A stretch of DNA of 64,000 bases from Flavihumibacter sp. ZG627 (GCF_000814325.1 NZ_JPHF01000010.1:1-64000); one strand, 5' to 3'; shown: positions 49,293 through 59,287, counted from the stretch's first letter. Notes: generated from the sequence alone by a model not told the origin. Numbers and translations: made by a program.

Positions 49293-50747
49293 TTAGAGAT
49301 TCTTGATCTCTGCCGTAAGATCCTGTAATACTTTTTTAGCATCTCCGAATAACATGGATGTGCGGGGGCGGAAGAAAAGTTCATTCTCAATTCCTGCATA
49401 GCCCGGTTTCATACTTCTCTTATTAACGATACATGTTTTTGCAAGTTCCACTTCCAGGATGGGCATGCCATAAATGGGTGAACCCGGATCTGATTTTGCA
49501 GCTGGATTCACCACGTCGTTTGCACCCAGAACCAGCACAACATCAGTTGTTGGAAATTCTTCATTTGCTTCTTCCATTTCATGCAATTGCTCGTAGGCAA
49601 CATCGGCTTCAGCAAGGAGAACATTCATATGGCCGGGCATTCTGCCAGCAACCGGGTGGATGGCATACTTCACATCTACACCTCTTGATGCCAGTAGTTT
49701 TTCCAGTTCGTGGCAACTATGTTGTGCCTGGGCAACGGCGAGGCCGTAACCCGGCACTATCATAACCCTGTTGGCATAACTAAGGAGAATGGCCGCATCA
49801 CTCAGGTTGATCTCTTTAAAGTTTCCCTGCACCTGGCTTTTTGCTGTGCCAGCTGCAGAGGCACCAAATGAGCCGATCAATACATTCAGCAGTGACCTGT
49901 TCATTGCCTTGCACATTAGGATGGTTAGTAATGTACCTGCTGCACCAACCAGGATCCCACCTGTGAGCATGGCTTTATTGTTATACAGGAAACCGCCGCA
50001 TGCTGCAGCCACGCCGGTAAAAGAATTGAGCAGTGAAATTACCACGGGCATATCAGCACCTCCAATGGGTAAAACAAAAAAGACACCATAGAGAAGGGAA
50101 AGAACAAGGATAAGATAGAATACCATATTGTTTGCGTTCTGGTAAACACCCGCCATCCAACCTGCAAGACCCAGAACTACCACGAACAAAACTATATTAA
50201 AAATATGCTGTCCCTTAAATGAAAAATCATTGATCCTTCCATTCAGTTTAGCCCATGCGATCATACTTCCGGCAAATGATATGGCACCAATAACCAATCC
50301 GGCCAGTATGATCGCCATTTCGGAAAACCAGGCAGAATAACTTGCGCTGGCAGGAAAAATATCATTAAGTGTAATGCCGGCCGACTGGTAGATCTCATGA
50401 GAGAGATGGTTAAATTCCACAATTGAGATCAGTGCAGCGCAGGCACCGCCCATTCCATTGAATAATGAAACCATCTCAGGCATCGCAGTCATTTTGACCT
50501 TGCGTGCAGCCATAGTACCAACTACAGAGCCAATGAAGAGTGCGGCAAATATCCAGCTATAATTTCCAAGCTTTGTTCCGGTATCATCTGTATAAAGAAA
50601 GATGGTTCCGAATATAGCAAGCGCCATACCGGCTGCTGCTATCAGATTACCCCTCCGTGCTGTGGATGGGTTTGACAGCATTTTTAGTCCTGTTATAAAA
50701 CTAACTGAAGCAAGAAGATATATTATTGTAAGAACAGAAAACGCCAT
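49293..50747 (-). CDS. pntB: NAD(P) transhydrogenase beta subunit
   Basis: 484 residues: eight or nine membrane helices, then the NADP-binding domain III with 'IVPGYGLAVAQAQHSCHELE', 'YAIHPVAGRMPGHMNVLLAE' and 'VLVLGANDVVNPAAKSDPGS'. It couples proton entry to hydride transfer from NADH to NADP in the inner membrane. Three bp after the small alpha subunit gene. Confidence 0.95.
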   Translation of the reverse strand: MAFSVLTIIYLLASVSFITGLKMLSNPSTARRGNLIAAAGMALAIFGTIFLYTDDTGTKLGNYSWIFAALFIGSVVGTMAARKVKMTAMPEMVSLFNGMGGACAALISIVEFNHLSHEIYQSAGITLNDIFPASASYSAWFSEMAIILAGLVIGAISFAGSMIAWAKLNGRINDFSFKGQHIFNIVLFVVVLGLAGWMAGVYQNANNMVFYLILVLSLLYGVFFVLPIGGADMPVVISLLNSFTGVAAACGGFLYNNKAMLTGGILVGAAGTLLTILMCKAMNRSLLNVLIGSFGASAAGTAKSQVQGNFKEINLSDAAILLSYANRVMIVPGYGLAVAQAQHSCHELEKLLASRGVDVKYAIHPVAGRMPGHMNVLLAEADVAYEQLHEMEEANEEFPTTDVVLVLGANDVVNPAAKSDPGSPIYGMPILEVELAKTCIVNKRSMKPGYAGIENELFFRPRTSMLFGDAKKVLQDLTAEIKNL

Positions 50748-50750
50748 GGA

Positions 50751-51065
50751 TCATTTTTTATGTTTGAACATTTCCAGCATCCGGTCGGTCACAACAAAAC
50801 CACCAACAACGTTGAGTGTTCCGAGGATAACTGCGAGGAAGCCCAGTATCAGTGCGATATAGTTATCCGATTCAGCCTTTCCCATAACGATGATGGCACC
50901 TATGATAACCACACCATGGATAGCATTGGCGCCACTCATGAGCGGGGTATGCAGCACGCTTGGCACTCTGCCGATGACTTCGATTCCAAGAAAGATCATC
51001 AATATAACTATGTATATATATTCCTGGTGAAGTGCAATTTTTTGAAGTAGGGTTTCCATATACAT
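50751..51065 (-). CDS. pntAB: NAD(P) transhydrogenase, membrane part of alpha subunit
   Basis: 104 residues with three or four membrane helices ('YIVILMIFLGIEVIGRVPSV', 'GVVIIGAIIVMG', 'ALILGFLAVILGTLNVVGG'). It corresponds to the C-terminal membrane segment of E. coli PntA; in this split form alpha is two genes. Lies between the soluble alpha gene (24 bp) and pntB. Confidence 0.92.
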   Translation of the reverse strand: MYMETLLQKIALHQEYIYIVILMIFLGIEVIGRVPSVLHTPLMSGANAIHGVVIIGAIIVMGKAESDNYIALILGFLAVILGTLNVVGGFVVTDRMLEMFKHKK

Positions 51066-51089
51066 TTAATTAATTAAGCGCCCTATCTA

Positions 51090-52205
51090 TCAGGCTGAAG
51101 ATTTTAATCGTTCGTTGGTGATATTTCCTTCGAAGAGTATGCAGGATCCTTTCACCAGGTCATCTTCCCAATTCAGGAATAGGCTACCATCTTTGGCAGA
51201 TATCAGCTTGATAAAATTCATCAAATTCTTTCCATATAATTTACTGGCATCCGATGACATGGTGGAAGGAAGATTGGAGTTACCGATTATGGTAACACCA
51301 TTATGAACAACCGTAGAGTTGTTAACTGTAAGTGCAGTATTTCCTCCTGATGCCGCTGCCAGGTCAATGATTACTGATCCGGCGCGCATGGATTCTAACA
51401 TTTCCTTTGTTATCAATTGAGGGGCTTTCTTACCAGGTATTTGTGCGGTAGTGATAACTATATCAGCTTTAGCAATGCTTTCGGCGATTCGCTGTTTTTG
51501 TCTTTGCTGAAAATCTTCATCCTGTTCAACAGCGTATCCACCGGCCTTGCTGGCATCGGCTGCACCTTCTACCTCCACAAATTTTGCACCGAGGCTCATC
51601 ACTTCTTCTTTCACTGCGGGTCTTGTATCAAACACTTCCACAACTGCTCCAAGTCTTCTTGCAGTGGCAATAGCCTGGAGGCCGGCAACACCTGCACCCA
51701 AAACCAAAAGCTTAGCAGGTGCTATACTTCCGGCGGCAGTCATCAGCATGGGGAAATATCGTCCATAAGTATAGGCACCAAGCAGTACGGCCTTATAGCC
51801 CGCAATATTTGCCTGCGAGCTCAGCACATCCATGCTTTGTGCACGGGTTGTACGAGGAAGCATGTCGAGGCTGAAACAGGTGATCCCGGAATCAGCCCAT
51901 TGCTGAATGAGGTCGGTTCGGTATAAAGGCTGGAATATACCAATAACCGCAGTACCCGATTTCAGGGAAGCAAATCCTTCTTCAGGGGGATGAATGCAAA
52001 GCAGAAGTTGTGCATCATATATTTCTGTCCTGCTTTTCAGCAATGCCCCTGCCTGCAAGTATTGATCATCGGAAGCGAAGGCAGATTCTCCAGCACCCTT
52101 TTCAACCCATAACTCATTCCCTTGTTTTATAAGTGCTGAAACGGCTTCAGGCAGAAGAGAAACTCTGGCTTCAAAAGAAGGCTCTTTCAGTACGCCAATG
52201 ATCAT
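51090..52205 (-). CDS. pntA: NAD(P) transhydrogenase, soluble alpha subunit
   Basis: 371 residues: domain I, the NAD(H)-binding part, related to alanine dehydrogenase. 'LVLGAGVAGLQAIATARRLG' is the Rossmann loop, 'DVLSSQANIAGYKAV' and 'TTAQIPGKKAPQLIT' are conserved. Cytoplasmic. First gene of the three-gene set. ATG 52205 begins the usual 'MIIGVLKE' N-terminus. Confidence 0.94.
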   Translation of the reverse strand: MIIGVLKEPSFEARVSLLPEAVSALIKQGNELWVEKGAGESAFASDDQYLQAGALLKSRTEIYDAQLLLCIHPPEEGFASLKSGTAVIGIFQPLYRTDLIQQWADSGITCFSLDMLPRTTRAQSMDVLSSQANIAGYKAVLLGAYTYGRYFPMLMTAAGSIAPAKLLVLGAGVAGLQAIATARRLGAVVEVFDTRPAVKEEVMSLGAKFVEVEGAADASKAGGYAVEQDEDFQQRQKQRIAESIAKADIVITTAQIPGKKAPQLITKEMLESMRAGSVIIDLAAASGGNTALTVNNSTVVHNGVTIIGNSNLPSTMSSDASKLYGKNLMNFIKLISAKDGSLFLNWEDDLVKGSCILFEGNITNERLKSSA

Positions 52206-52277
52206 GCGGTCAGTTATTGTTTACGCTGACAATTTAAGTGTTATTGCGCATAACAGGAAACGTGAGAATATTATTTC

Positions 52278-53090
52278 TCAGAAACGTATAATGAAATGTT
52301 GCTTCGATTTGAATTCGGGTCTGAAAAAAACAAAGCCCAGGAAAAAAAGATCTATTGTACAACTGACACCAGCATGATTGCGGATATCATTCCAGGCGGT
52401 TTCCATCTCCTTACTCCAGTGAATATCATCGAGAACAATTATACTGTTATAGTTTGAAGAGGCCAGTAACTGCCTGAAATACCGCATAGTTGGTTCATAG
52501 CGGTGATTGCCATCTATATAAGCGAAATCCACAGTTCCTATTCTGTTCAACAAAGGAGCAAGCGTATCATCAAAATTACCACTGATCTGTTCTACATTGG
52601 AAACTCCAGCTTCATCGAGGTTTTGTTTTGCAGCAGCTGCTATAGCAGGTGCGCCTTCCAGTGTATATAACTTTCCATTTATATTTCCAGACGCCAGGTA
52701 GGCAGTGGTAATGCCTAAAGAAGTACCTAACTCTATCATTAAGGATGGCTGAAAATAATTAACCACGCGAAATAAGAGTTTTGCAAGCCGAGGAGGTTTA
52801 GCTGCGTTTTTTGCGATGGAGACAATGCTTCTCTCCCTACCCCCTCCCCTTCCCGCGCCCGCACCCAGGTCTTCCACAACAAGTTGCCTTTGATCATTCA
52901 ATAATCTGCTCCTGATCAATTCGATCCGCCCATAACAATTGTATTTTCTGTTATCATTTAAAACATCGCGGATAAAGCTGAACACAAAGGGTGAATGTAT
53001 ACCATGACCTTTGCCATTTCCTGCGCGGATCAAATAACGAATGTACCGTACTGCGATAGCAGGAAAACTATAGGGTTTACTTGTAGTCAT
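52278..53090 (-). CDS. class I SAM-dependent methyltransferase
   Basis: 270 residues from ATG 53090; the frame stays open upstream through folA but that part is not methyltransferase. 'LMIELGTSLGITTAYLASG' is SAM motif I, 'LYTLEGAPAIAAAAKQNL' motif II and 'VDFAYIDGNHRYEPTMRYF' the Methyltransf_24-like catalytic region. A Gly/Arg-rich stretch 'GAGAGRGGGRERS' lies near residue 80. Substrate unknown. Starts 4 bp after folA. Confidence 0.85.
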   Translation of the reverse strand: MTTSKPYSFPAIAVRYIRYLIRAGNGKGHGIHSPFVFSFIRDVLNDNRKYNCYGRIELIRSRLLNDQRQLVVEDLGAGAGRGGGRERSIVSIAKNAAKPPRLAKLLFRVVNYFQPSLMIELGTSLGITTAYLASGNINGKLYTLEGAPAIAAAAKQNLDEAGVSNVEQISGNFDDTLAPLLNRIGTVDFAYIDGNHRYEPTMRYFRQLLASSNYNSIIVLDDIHWSKEMETAWNDIRNHAGVSCTIDLFFLGFVFFRPEFKSKQHFIIRF

Positions 53091-53094
53091 TTTA

Positions 53095-53640
53095 TTACTG
53101 CTTCCTTTCCCAGATCTCGAAACTGTATGAAAAGGCATGACGTTCATCTGCTGTAAAATCAAGTCTGGAATGCATCTTCCACTCTCCCTCTGGTAGTTCA
53201 GGAAAAGAGGTATCCCCATCAATAGTTGTATGCACGCGGGTTAAATAAACCCTGTGGCATATGGGTAGTGATTGCCGGTAAATTTCCCCTCCGCCGATAA
53301 TATAAACCTCCAGTGCATCGGTTGACGCTGCGGCTTCCAGCGCGGCATGAAGGCTATTGGCTGTAGTAGTGCCTTCGGCAGTCCAACCCTCTTTATTAGT
53401 TACAACAATATTAGTTCGGCCGGGCAGAGGCTTGCCAACGCTTTCAAATGTTTTCCTTCCCATGATCACCGGCATACCCCAGGTAGTGTTTTTAAAAAAC
53501 TTAAGGTCATTTGGTAAATGCCATAACAATTTATTGTCCTTTCCTATAACCTGGTTATCACTAACGGCAACAACAATATTGACGGTAAGGCCTGCAGGGA
53601 GGTGGTTGCGGGATAGCATTTGTGGTGTTGAATTATTCAC
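53095..53640 (-). CDS. folA: dihydrofolate reductase
   Basis: 181 residues from GTG 53640; ATG 53619 is an equally good start and would give 174. 'NIVVAVSDNQVIGKDNKLLW', 'HLPNDLKFFKNTTWGMPVIM', 'GRKTFESVGKPLPGRTN' and 'IIGGGEIYRQSLP' cover the folate and NADPH sites. It regenerates tetrahydrofolate after thymidylate synthase, whose gene is directly upstream (20 or 41 bp). Confidence 0.94.
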   Translation of the reverse strand: MNNSTPQMLSRNHLPAGLTVNIVVAVSDNQVIGKDNKLLWHLPNDLKFFKNTTWGMPVIMGRKTFESVGKPLPGRTNIVVTNKEGWTAEGTTTANSLHAALEAAASTDALEVYIIGGGEIYRQSLPICHRVYLTRVHTTIDGDTSFPELPEGEWKMHSRLDFTADERHAFSYSFEIWERKQ

Positions 53641-53660
53641 TGCCTTTTTTATAAAAATGG

Positions 53661-54455
53661 TTACACAGCAACCGGAGCTTTAATGCCGGGGTGACAATGA
53701 TAATCCAGCAGCTCAAAATCTTCATAGCGGAAGGAAAAAATATCTTTCACCTCTTTGTTCAGATTCATTTTAGGAAGAGGATAGGGCTTGCGTGACAACT
53801 GAAGATTAACCTGATCAAGATGGTTGTTATAAATATGTACGTCGCCAAAAGTATGTATGAATTCACCGGGCTCAAGGTCACATACCTGCGCCATCATCAG
53901 GGTTAATAATGCATAGGATGCAATGTTGAACGGCACTCCCAGGAATGTATCGGCAGAGCGCTGGTATAACTGGCAGCTAAGCCTGCCTTCGGCTACATAA
54001 AACTGGAAAATGGTATGACAGGGCATCAGGGCCATTTCCGAAAGCTCTCCAACATTCCAGGCACTGACGATCATCCTGCGGCTATCAGGATTTGTACGAA
54101 GTTGCTTCACCACATCTGCAATCTGGTCAATAACTTTTCCCTCCTTTCCTTCCCAGCTCCGCCATTGCTTACCATAAACAGGTCCGAGGTCACCATTTTC
54201 ATCAGCCCATTCATCCCAGATACTTACGCCGTTTTCTTTCAGATAGGCGGTATTGGTAGAACCATTAAGGAACCAGAGCAATTCATGGATAATACTCCGC
54301 AGATGAACTTTTTTTGTAGTCACCAAAGGAAATCCATCCTGCAGGTTAAAACGCATCTGGTATCCGAAGCAACTTATTGTACCCGTGCCGGTGCGATCAG
54401 ATTTCCGGGTGCCGTTATTGAGGATATGCGTTAACAGATCGAGGTATTGTTGCAT
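53661..54455 (-). CDS. thyA: thymidylate synthase
   Basis: 264 residues, E. coli length. Active-site Cys in '[14 protein letters not shown]', phosphate-binding Arg in '[16 protein letters not shown]', and '[20 protein letters not shown]'. Converts dUMP to dTMP with methylene-THF, giving DHF for FolA. ATG 54455; the TAACTTGCAGCC just before it resembles other near-start promoter boxes in this window. Confidence 0.96.
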   Translation of the reverse strand: MQQYLDLLTHILNNGTRKSDRTGTGTISCFGYQMRFNLQDGFPLVTTKKVHLRSIIHELLWFLNGSTNTAYLKENGVSIWDEWADENGDLGPVYGKQWRSWEGKEGKVIDQIADVVKQLRTNPDSRRMIVSAWNVGELSEMALMPCHTIFQFYVAEGRLSCQLYQRSADTFLGVPFNIASYALLTLMMAQVCDLEPGEFIHTFGDVHIYNNHLDQVNLQLSRKPYPLPKMNLNKEVKDIFSFRYEDFELLDYHCHPGIKAPVAV

Positions 54456-54526
54456 GGCTGCAAGTTAAGGAAATGAGGGATTGTTGATTTGAGCAAATGA
54501 TGACTGTGAGCAGTATGTGAATTGCT

Positions 54527-54534
54527 TATTTTTG
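54527..54534 (+). promoter_or_regulatory. -7 box at the fRMsr start
   Basis: TATTTTTG, a perfect TAnnTTTG, ends 4 bp before ATG 54539; transcription would begin at or next to the start codon. Confidence 0.45.
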
Positions 54535-54538
54535 TACC

Positions 54539-55012
54539 ATGGCAGAAGACCTATTAATACTCAAAGGAACTAAAAAGGAACAGTACGAATCGCTACTTCC
54601 CCAGATCATTGGACTCCTGGAAGGCGAAACCGACCTGATCGCCAACCTGGCCAATATTTCTGCTGCGCTGAAAGAGCAGTTCGGATGGTTCTGGGTGGGA
54701 TTTTATCTGGTAAAAGTGGATGAGCTTGTATTGGGACCTTTCCAGGGCCCCGTTGCCTGTACAAGAATCAGAAAGGGTCGTGGCGTATGTGGCAGCAGCT
54801 GGCAGCAGGCAACTACCCTGGTGGTTCCTGATGTGGAACTGTTCCCGGGGCATATTGCCTGCAGCAGCCTTTCCAGGTCGGAGATCGTGGTTCCGCTAAT
54901 GCATAATGGAACGGTTGTTGGTGTGCTTGATGTTGACAGCAGCGAATTAGACCAGTTTGATGAAACCGATAAATTATATCTTGAAAAGATAGTATCCCTG
55001 ATCAACTGGTAA
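54539..55012 (+). CDS. msrC: free methionine-(R)-sulfoxide reductase (GAF type)
   Basis: 157 residues, a single GAF domain. The three redox cysteines of fRMsr are all present, in 'GPVACTRIRKGRGVCGSS' and 'LFPGHIACSSLSRSEIVVPL'. 'VLDVDSSELDQFDETD' is the conserved C-terminal part. It reduces free Met-R-sulfoxide with thioredoxin. Cytoplasmic, monocistronic, and possibly leaderless. Confidence 0.92.
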   Translation: MAEDLLILKGTKKEQYESLLPQIIGLLEGETDLIANLANISAALKEQFGWFWVGFYLVKVDELVLGPFQGPVACTRIRKGRGVCGSSWQQATTLVVPDVELFPGHIACSSLSRSEIVVPLMHNGTVVGVLDVDSSELDQFDETDKLYLEKIVSLINW

Positions 55013-55027
55013 AAATATACTTACTGC

Positions 55028-55882
55028 TCAGGCTCCTACCGCAACCATATTATTTTCAGGCTGCACTATTGGCTGGCTTAATCGAATCACCGTATTCTCT
55101 TCCTCTAATACATTTGAAAGTTGTGCATGAATAGTACTGAGCATTTCTTGTTTCTGTTTTAATTTCCTGCTCATCTCCTCCAATGCATTTTCCTGGAGAC
55201 GAATAATCTCCTCCTGGTTTATTATTTTCTCTTCCGCAATTCTCAACGATTCCTGGTTACTCTGCAGTTGACGTAGCTCTTCTCTTAATAATTCTGTTTG
55301 CTGTAATAATTCATTTGCCCTTGAATCAGCCTGTGAAGCCTGATGAACAATCTCCCTGTCGCGTGCTTCCAGCTCGTGGAAGTTCCGGATTCGCTGGCTG
55401 AGCTGGTTCTGCAGAAATTCAATCTGCAGCTGTTTCTCATGCAGCATATCTTCCAGGTAACGGTGATCTGTTTCTGTTGATTTTACTTCATTTTCCATAT
55501 GATTGTTTTTGATTTCATTGTTATTGTTTGTATGCACCAGTGAATCATAAGATTGCTGGAGAACTTCATATCTGTTCTGAAGATCTTCATACATGGAGAG
55601 GCTGCTTTGAAGCCGTTGCCGGTTATTGTATAAATGCACCAGGGTGTTATTACGTATGTAAGGAGGCTGGCCTTCAAGAGGAATAATTGTTGATGGTTCC
55701 TGAAGAATAAGAGCAGGTGGCGGATCCGCATCTTCAGCCATGGCTATGGATTGCTTTTTGTTGCGGTAATGTAGCCAGCATATCATACCAAGTGTTAACA
55801 GGATTATAGGCAGGCTTATCAGGCCAACGATCTGTAAAAATCGTCCAACCTCAAATGTGGAAACCAGTAAATGAAAAGACAT
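55028..55882 (-). CDS. membrane-anchored coiled-coil protein, unknown
   Basis: 284 residues. An N-terminal helix (about 15-37, 'VGLISLPIILLTLGMICWLH') anchors it; residues 95-260 are a long, almost unbroken coiled coil rich in Glu, Gln and Asn ('LLREELRQLQSNQESLR'). Seen in some Bacteroidota as an unnamed protein; function unknown. Converges on the fRMsr gene (15 bp). Confidence 0.75.
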   Translation of the reverse strand: MSFHLLVSTFEVGRFLQIVGLISLPIILLTLGMICWLHYRNKKQSIAMAEDADPPPALILQEPSTIIPLEGQPPYIRNNTLVHLYNNRQRLQSSLSMYEDLQNRYEVLQQSYDSLVHTNNNNEIKNNHMENEVKSTETDHRYLEDMLHEKQLQIEFLQNQLSQRIRNFHELEARDREIVHQASQADSRANELLQQTELLREELRQLQSNQESLRIAEEKIINQEEIIRLQENALEEMSRKLKQKQEMLSTIHAQLSNVLEEENTVIRLSQPIVQPENNMVAVGA

Positions 55883-55972
55883 AGAGACAGTTTAGCGTAG
55901 CATTATACTCATGCAGCAAGGCTTTCCGGTGATTATTTGGCTATAGTAAATACGGCTGGGGAATAGGAAGGG

Positions 55973-56004
55973 CAAAAAAAATGATCCGTTCTAACAGATC
56001 ATTT
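55973..56004 (-). terminator. terminator after the proline dehydrogenase gene
   Basis: On the minus strand AAATGATC-10 nt-GATCATTT followed by Ts, 41 bp after the stop. Confidence 0.8.
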
Positions 56005-56044
56005 AAAACAACAATAATACCAAAATCAAATTATGTGAATAAAC

Positions 56045-57271
56045 TCAGCCGGCGGACTTTCTTCTTGCAAGTTCTTTTTTAATGAGTCCAAGCTCACGGC
56101 CGGTATGTCCGGCAACAGAACTGTTTTCCTGCGCCCGGCGCATGAGGTAAGGGATAACATCCTGAATGGGTCCGAATGGGAGGTATTTACTAACGGCATA
56201 GCCGGCCTTTGCCAGGTTGAAAGTAATATTATCACTCATGCCGTACAATTGGGAAAAATGAATATGGTCATGATTGTGTGCAAGTGCCTTACGCTCCATT
56301 AACTGAGTAGTATATAAATTACTGAATTCATTATGTGAAGCAACTATAACGGCTATCCTTTCTACATGTTCAACACAAAATTCGACGGCGAGATTATAAT
56401 CACGGTCGCATGCTTCCTTATTAGGCTGGATGGGTGATGAGTACAACATTTCAGCGGCACGTTCTCTTTCCTTTTCCATGTATGCACCTCTTACCAGTTT
56501 TGCTCCCAGCACAAAACCCTGCTGCTCTGCGGCATTATAACTGTCTTTGAGAAACTGTAAGCGATCTATCCTGTAAAGTTGCATGGTGTTGTACACTACC
56601 GCAACCTCTTTGTTGTACTTTGCCATCATCTGCATCGTTAATGCGTCAACAGGATCCTGTATCCAACTTTCCTCTGCATCTATCAGCACGCCAACATTTA
56701 ATTCGGCAGCCAGGCTACAGATTCTATCCATCCGCCCTACTACTTTATCCCATTCTTTCTTTTCGTTATCTGTAAGTACTTCTGTATGTACTCTTCCTTC
56801 AAAACCGCTTTTGGTAGCTGATGCCGCATCAAGTTTTTCCAGGAGGCCGGTACGTGCGAGTCCGGTTACCTTTATACTCATGAAGGGTATATTAGGTTGC
56901 GTTGCTGCATACCTTATAACCTTCATGAATTCTTCCCCCGCGTGATCCAATCCTTCCTCACCATAATCTCCCCCTTCCACACCATAATCGAGAATTACCT
57001 GCACATGGTATCTGGCCATGGTATTCACAACAGGCGCGGTTTCTTCCAGTGTTTCGCCACCCACAAATTGTTCAAAAATGGTATTTCTTATCAGTCCCCT
57101 GATTGGCAATCCGGCCCGGATAGCCCATGGAGTTATACTGGTTCCCAACTTCACCAGCGTCTGGAATCCCATGCTGGTAAAAAGGAAACTTGCTTTACGA
57201 AGCGACTTCTCAGATTTATAGGCAAATGCGTTCTCAGTATTGTCGAAAGAAATCAGGGGTTTTGGATCCAT
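56045..57271 (-). CDS. proline dehydrogenase
   Basis: 408 residues from ATG 57271 (TTG 57280 also in frame). Single-function PRODH barrel: 'IPFMSIKVTGLARTGLLEKL', 'LNVGVLIDAEESWIQDPVDA', 'GFVLGAKLVRGAYMEKERER' and the C-terminal 'YLPFGPIQDVIPYLMRRAQE' motif that binds proline and FAD. Oxidises proline to P5C with electrons to the quinone pool. No P5C dehydrogenase nearby. Confidence 0.92.
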   Translation of the reverse strand: MDPKPLISFDNTENAFAYKSEKSLRKASFLFTSMGFQTLVKLGTSITPWAIRAGLPIRGLIRNTIFEQFVGGETLEETAPVVNTMARYHVQVILDYGVEGGDYGEEGLDHAGEEFMKVIRYAATQPNIPFMSIKVTGLARTGLLEKLDAASATKSGFEGRVHTEVLTDNEKKEWDKVVGRMDRICSLAAELNVGVLIDAEESWIQDPVDALTMQMMAKYNKEVAVVYNTMQLYRIDRLQFLKDSYNAAEQQGFVLGAKLVRGAYMEKERERAAEMLYSSPIQPNKEACDRDYNLAVEFCVEHVERIAVIVASHNEFSNLYTTQLMERKALAHNHDHIHFSQLYGMSDNITFNLAKAGYAVSKYLPFGPIQDVIPYLMRRAQENSSVAGHTGRELGLIKKELARRKSAG

Positions 57272-57289
57272 GGCGCGCAATTATGGCCG

Positions 57290-57322
57290 CAAAAATAAGG
57301 AGAAATATGTGGGCATTACAAA
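57290..57322 (-). promoter_or_regulatory. promoter of the proline dehydrogenase gene
   Basis: On the minus strand TTTG (57322-57319), 21 bp, then TATTTTTG (57297-57290): a near-consensus pair. The -7 box ends 18 bp before ATG 57271. Confidence 0.5.
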
Positions 57323-57341
57323 TACAAAGAGCTGAGTTTGA

Positions 57342-58058
57342 TCATATAGCCTGGTGATTGAAAGGCTGTAACACCATTTCACTAACAACACCGCTCAGGG
57401 GCTGCTGGCAAAGGAACCAGATTGCCCTTGCAGCTTCTTCTGCCTGTACCATCTTTTCACGCTGTACACGCAGGTCAATATTATCCCAGAAGGCAGTATC
57501 AACGCCACCAAGGAAAATATTTGTAAACCTGATCTCTGTACGTTTTACTTCTTCCCGTATACTTTGTAACATCCCTACCAAACCATACTTGGATGCACTG
57601 TATGCGGCTGCTCCCGCCATCGGTGTTTTACCCAATACGCCGGGGATATGAATGATCAGCCCTTTTTTCTGGTTCTTAAAATCAGGGAGAAAAGATTGTA
57701 ATATCAGAAACGGTCCAATGAGATTAGTGTCAAGCGATCTTCTTAACTCTTCTTCCGAAAGATTATCTATGGTCTTGATAATTCCAATACCTGAGGCATT
57801 CACCAGAATATCGATACGATCGAATACATCAAAAAAACGTTGGTGAAGTGCATTAACTTCCTTTATCCGGGTGAGGTCGGCAACGGCAATATATTTTTCA
57901 GCGAGTTTACAATCTGATGCCAGCGCATTTAGTTTATCCGCATTTCTTGCAGTAAGAAAAAGGTTTGCGCCGCTGGATGCAAGTAACCTGGCCGTATGTG
58001 CTCCAATACCCCCGGTTGCGCCGATAAGTAGTACGTTCTTTCCCTTTAAAGATTCCAT
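57342..58058 (-). CDS. short-chain dehydrogenase/reductase
   Basis: 238 residues. 'LLIGATGGIGAHTARLLASS' (NAD(P) site), 'LVNASGIGII' and the catalytic Tyr-x3-Lys in 'YSASKYG' with the Ser region unusually reading 'IHIPGVLGK'. Substrate unknown. Monocistronic, head to head with the dipeptide-epimerase gene (87 bp between starts). Confidence 0.88.
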   Translation of the reverse strand: MESLKGKNVLLIGATGGIGAHTARLLASSGANLFLTARNADKLNALASDCKLAEKYIAVADLTRIKEVNALHQRFFDVFDRIDILVNASGIGIIKTIDNLSEEELRRSLDTNLIGPFLILQSFLPDFKNQKKGLIIHIPGVLGKTPMAGAAAYSASKYGLVGMLQSIREEVKRTEIRFTNIFLGGVDTAFWDNIDLRVQREKMVQAEEAARAIWFLCQQPLSGVVSEMVLQPFNHQAI

Positions 58059-58145
58059 GTAAAATTTATAGCTATCAACAATGACCCGACGCTTTTGTTG
58101 TTCAGACTAATGGGATTGGTTTATTTTGTGTATTCATTCCTTAGC

Positions 58146-59246
58146 ATGAAGATTACACATACCGATATCTACCGTTACAGTATTCCGATGCATCCTTTCA
58201 CCATTGCCACCGGCACAATGGAGCATGCGCAGAACATTTTCATCCGTATCCATACTGATGAGGGAATCTATGGAGTGGGAGAATGTTCAGCATTCCCAAT
58301 GATTGTTGGAGAAACACAAAACACCTGTTTTGTGATGGCGAAAGATTTTGCTTCATTATGGAAAGGACGGAACGCTTTACAGATAGAAGAAAGGATGGAA
58401 GAGCTGCATTGGTTCACTGCCGGCAATTCAACCATAAAGAGCGCCTTTGATATGGCTTTATATGATCTTGCCGCCAAAGCCGCTTCCAAACCACTATACC
58501 AATTGTTGGGTGGAAAATCTTTAAAGCTTATGGAAACGGATCTCACCATTGGAATCAGTGATCCTCAAAACATGGCATTGCAGGCAACGGATTTTATTAA
58601 TCGTGGCGTTCGTATTATCAAGATCAAACTTGGCAGGGATCCCGATACGGATATTGAAAGAGTGAGGGCCATCCGTGAGGTAGCCGGACCAGCAATTCAA
58701 CTCCGCATAGATGCAAACCAGGGATGGGAACCAACTGCTGCCACCAGGGCGCTGGTGGCCATGGCTGAATATGATGTACAATTCTGTGAACAGCCTATGC
58801 GAACCTGGAACGACGCCTTGCTTCCGGAATTAAAGAAGCTGAGTACCATCCCTATTATGGCTGATGAAAGTGTTTATGATCATCATGATGCGGGTCGACT
58901 CATCAATGCCAATGCCTGCAGTTACGTGAACATCAAATTTGCCAAGAGCGGAGGTATATTGGAAGCGATCGCTATAAATAAAGTTTGTGAAGAAAATTTA
59001 ATACCCTGCATGATGGGTGGAATGCTTGAAAGCAGGGTTGCATTAACTGCCTTCGCACATTTTGCAACCGCATCAGAAAATGTTTGTTTTTATGATATGG
59101 ATACCTGCCTGCTGGGCCATAAAACTGATCCGGTAACTGGTGGAGTGAAGTATAATGGTTTTATGGTGGAACTTCCGGATGGCAATGGCATTGGAGCAGA
59201 TGTTGACCCTTCTTTTCTGGAAACACTTGAAATGATCAGGGTGTAA
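58146..59246 (+). CDS. dipeptide epimerase (enolase superfamily)
   Basis: 366 residues from ATG 58146. Enolase-superfamily barrel: Lys pair in 'IIKIKLGRDPD', metal ligands in 'LRIDANQGW', 'FCEQPM' and 'MADESVYD', and the opposite Lys in 'VNIKFAKSGGI'. 'MMGGMLESRVALTAFAHFA' is the signature of L-Ala-D/L-Glu and related dipeptide epimerases. Probably interconverts murein-derived L-Ala-D-Glu or a similar dipeptide. Confidence 0.88.
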   Translation: MKITHTDIYRYSIPMHPFTIATGTMEHAQNIFIRIHTDEGIYGVGECSAFPMIVGETQNTCFVMAKDFASLWKGRNALQIEERMEELHWFTAGNSTIKSAFDMALYDLAAKAASKPLYQLLGGKSLKLMETDLTIGISDPQNMALQATDFINRGVRIIKIKLGRDPDTDIERVRAIREVAGPAIQLRIDANQGWEPTAATRALVAMAEYDVQFCEQPMRTWNDALLPELKKLSTIPIMADESVYDHHDAGRLINANACSYVNIKFAKSGGILEAIAINKVCEENLIPCMMGGMLESRVALTAFAHFATASENVCFYDMDTCLLGHKTDPVTGGVKYNGFMVELPDGNGIGADVDPSFLETLEMIRV

Positions 59247-59287
59247 AGAGTGATTGCCCAAAACAATGTAGCTTGCACCTTCAAAAA

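Noticed and set aside
51417-51926. 169-codon frame opposite pntA
   Set aside because: It is antisense to a fully conserved gene; its cysteine/histidine-rich translation is typical of a reverse-frame shadow. The same applies to the 196-codon frame opposite aconitase (38055-38645).
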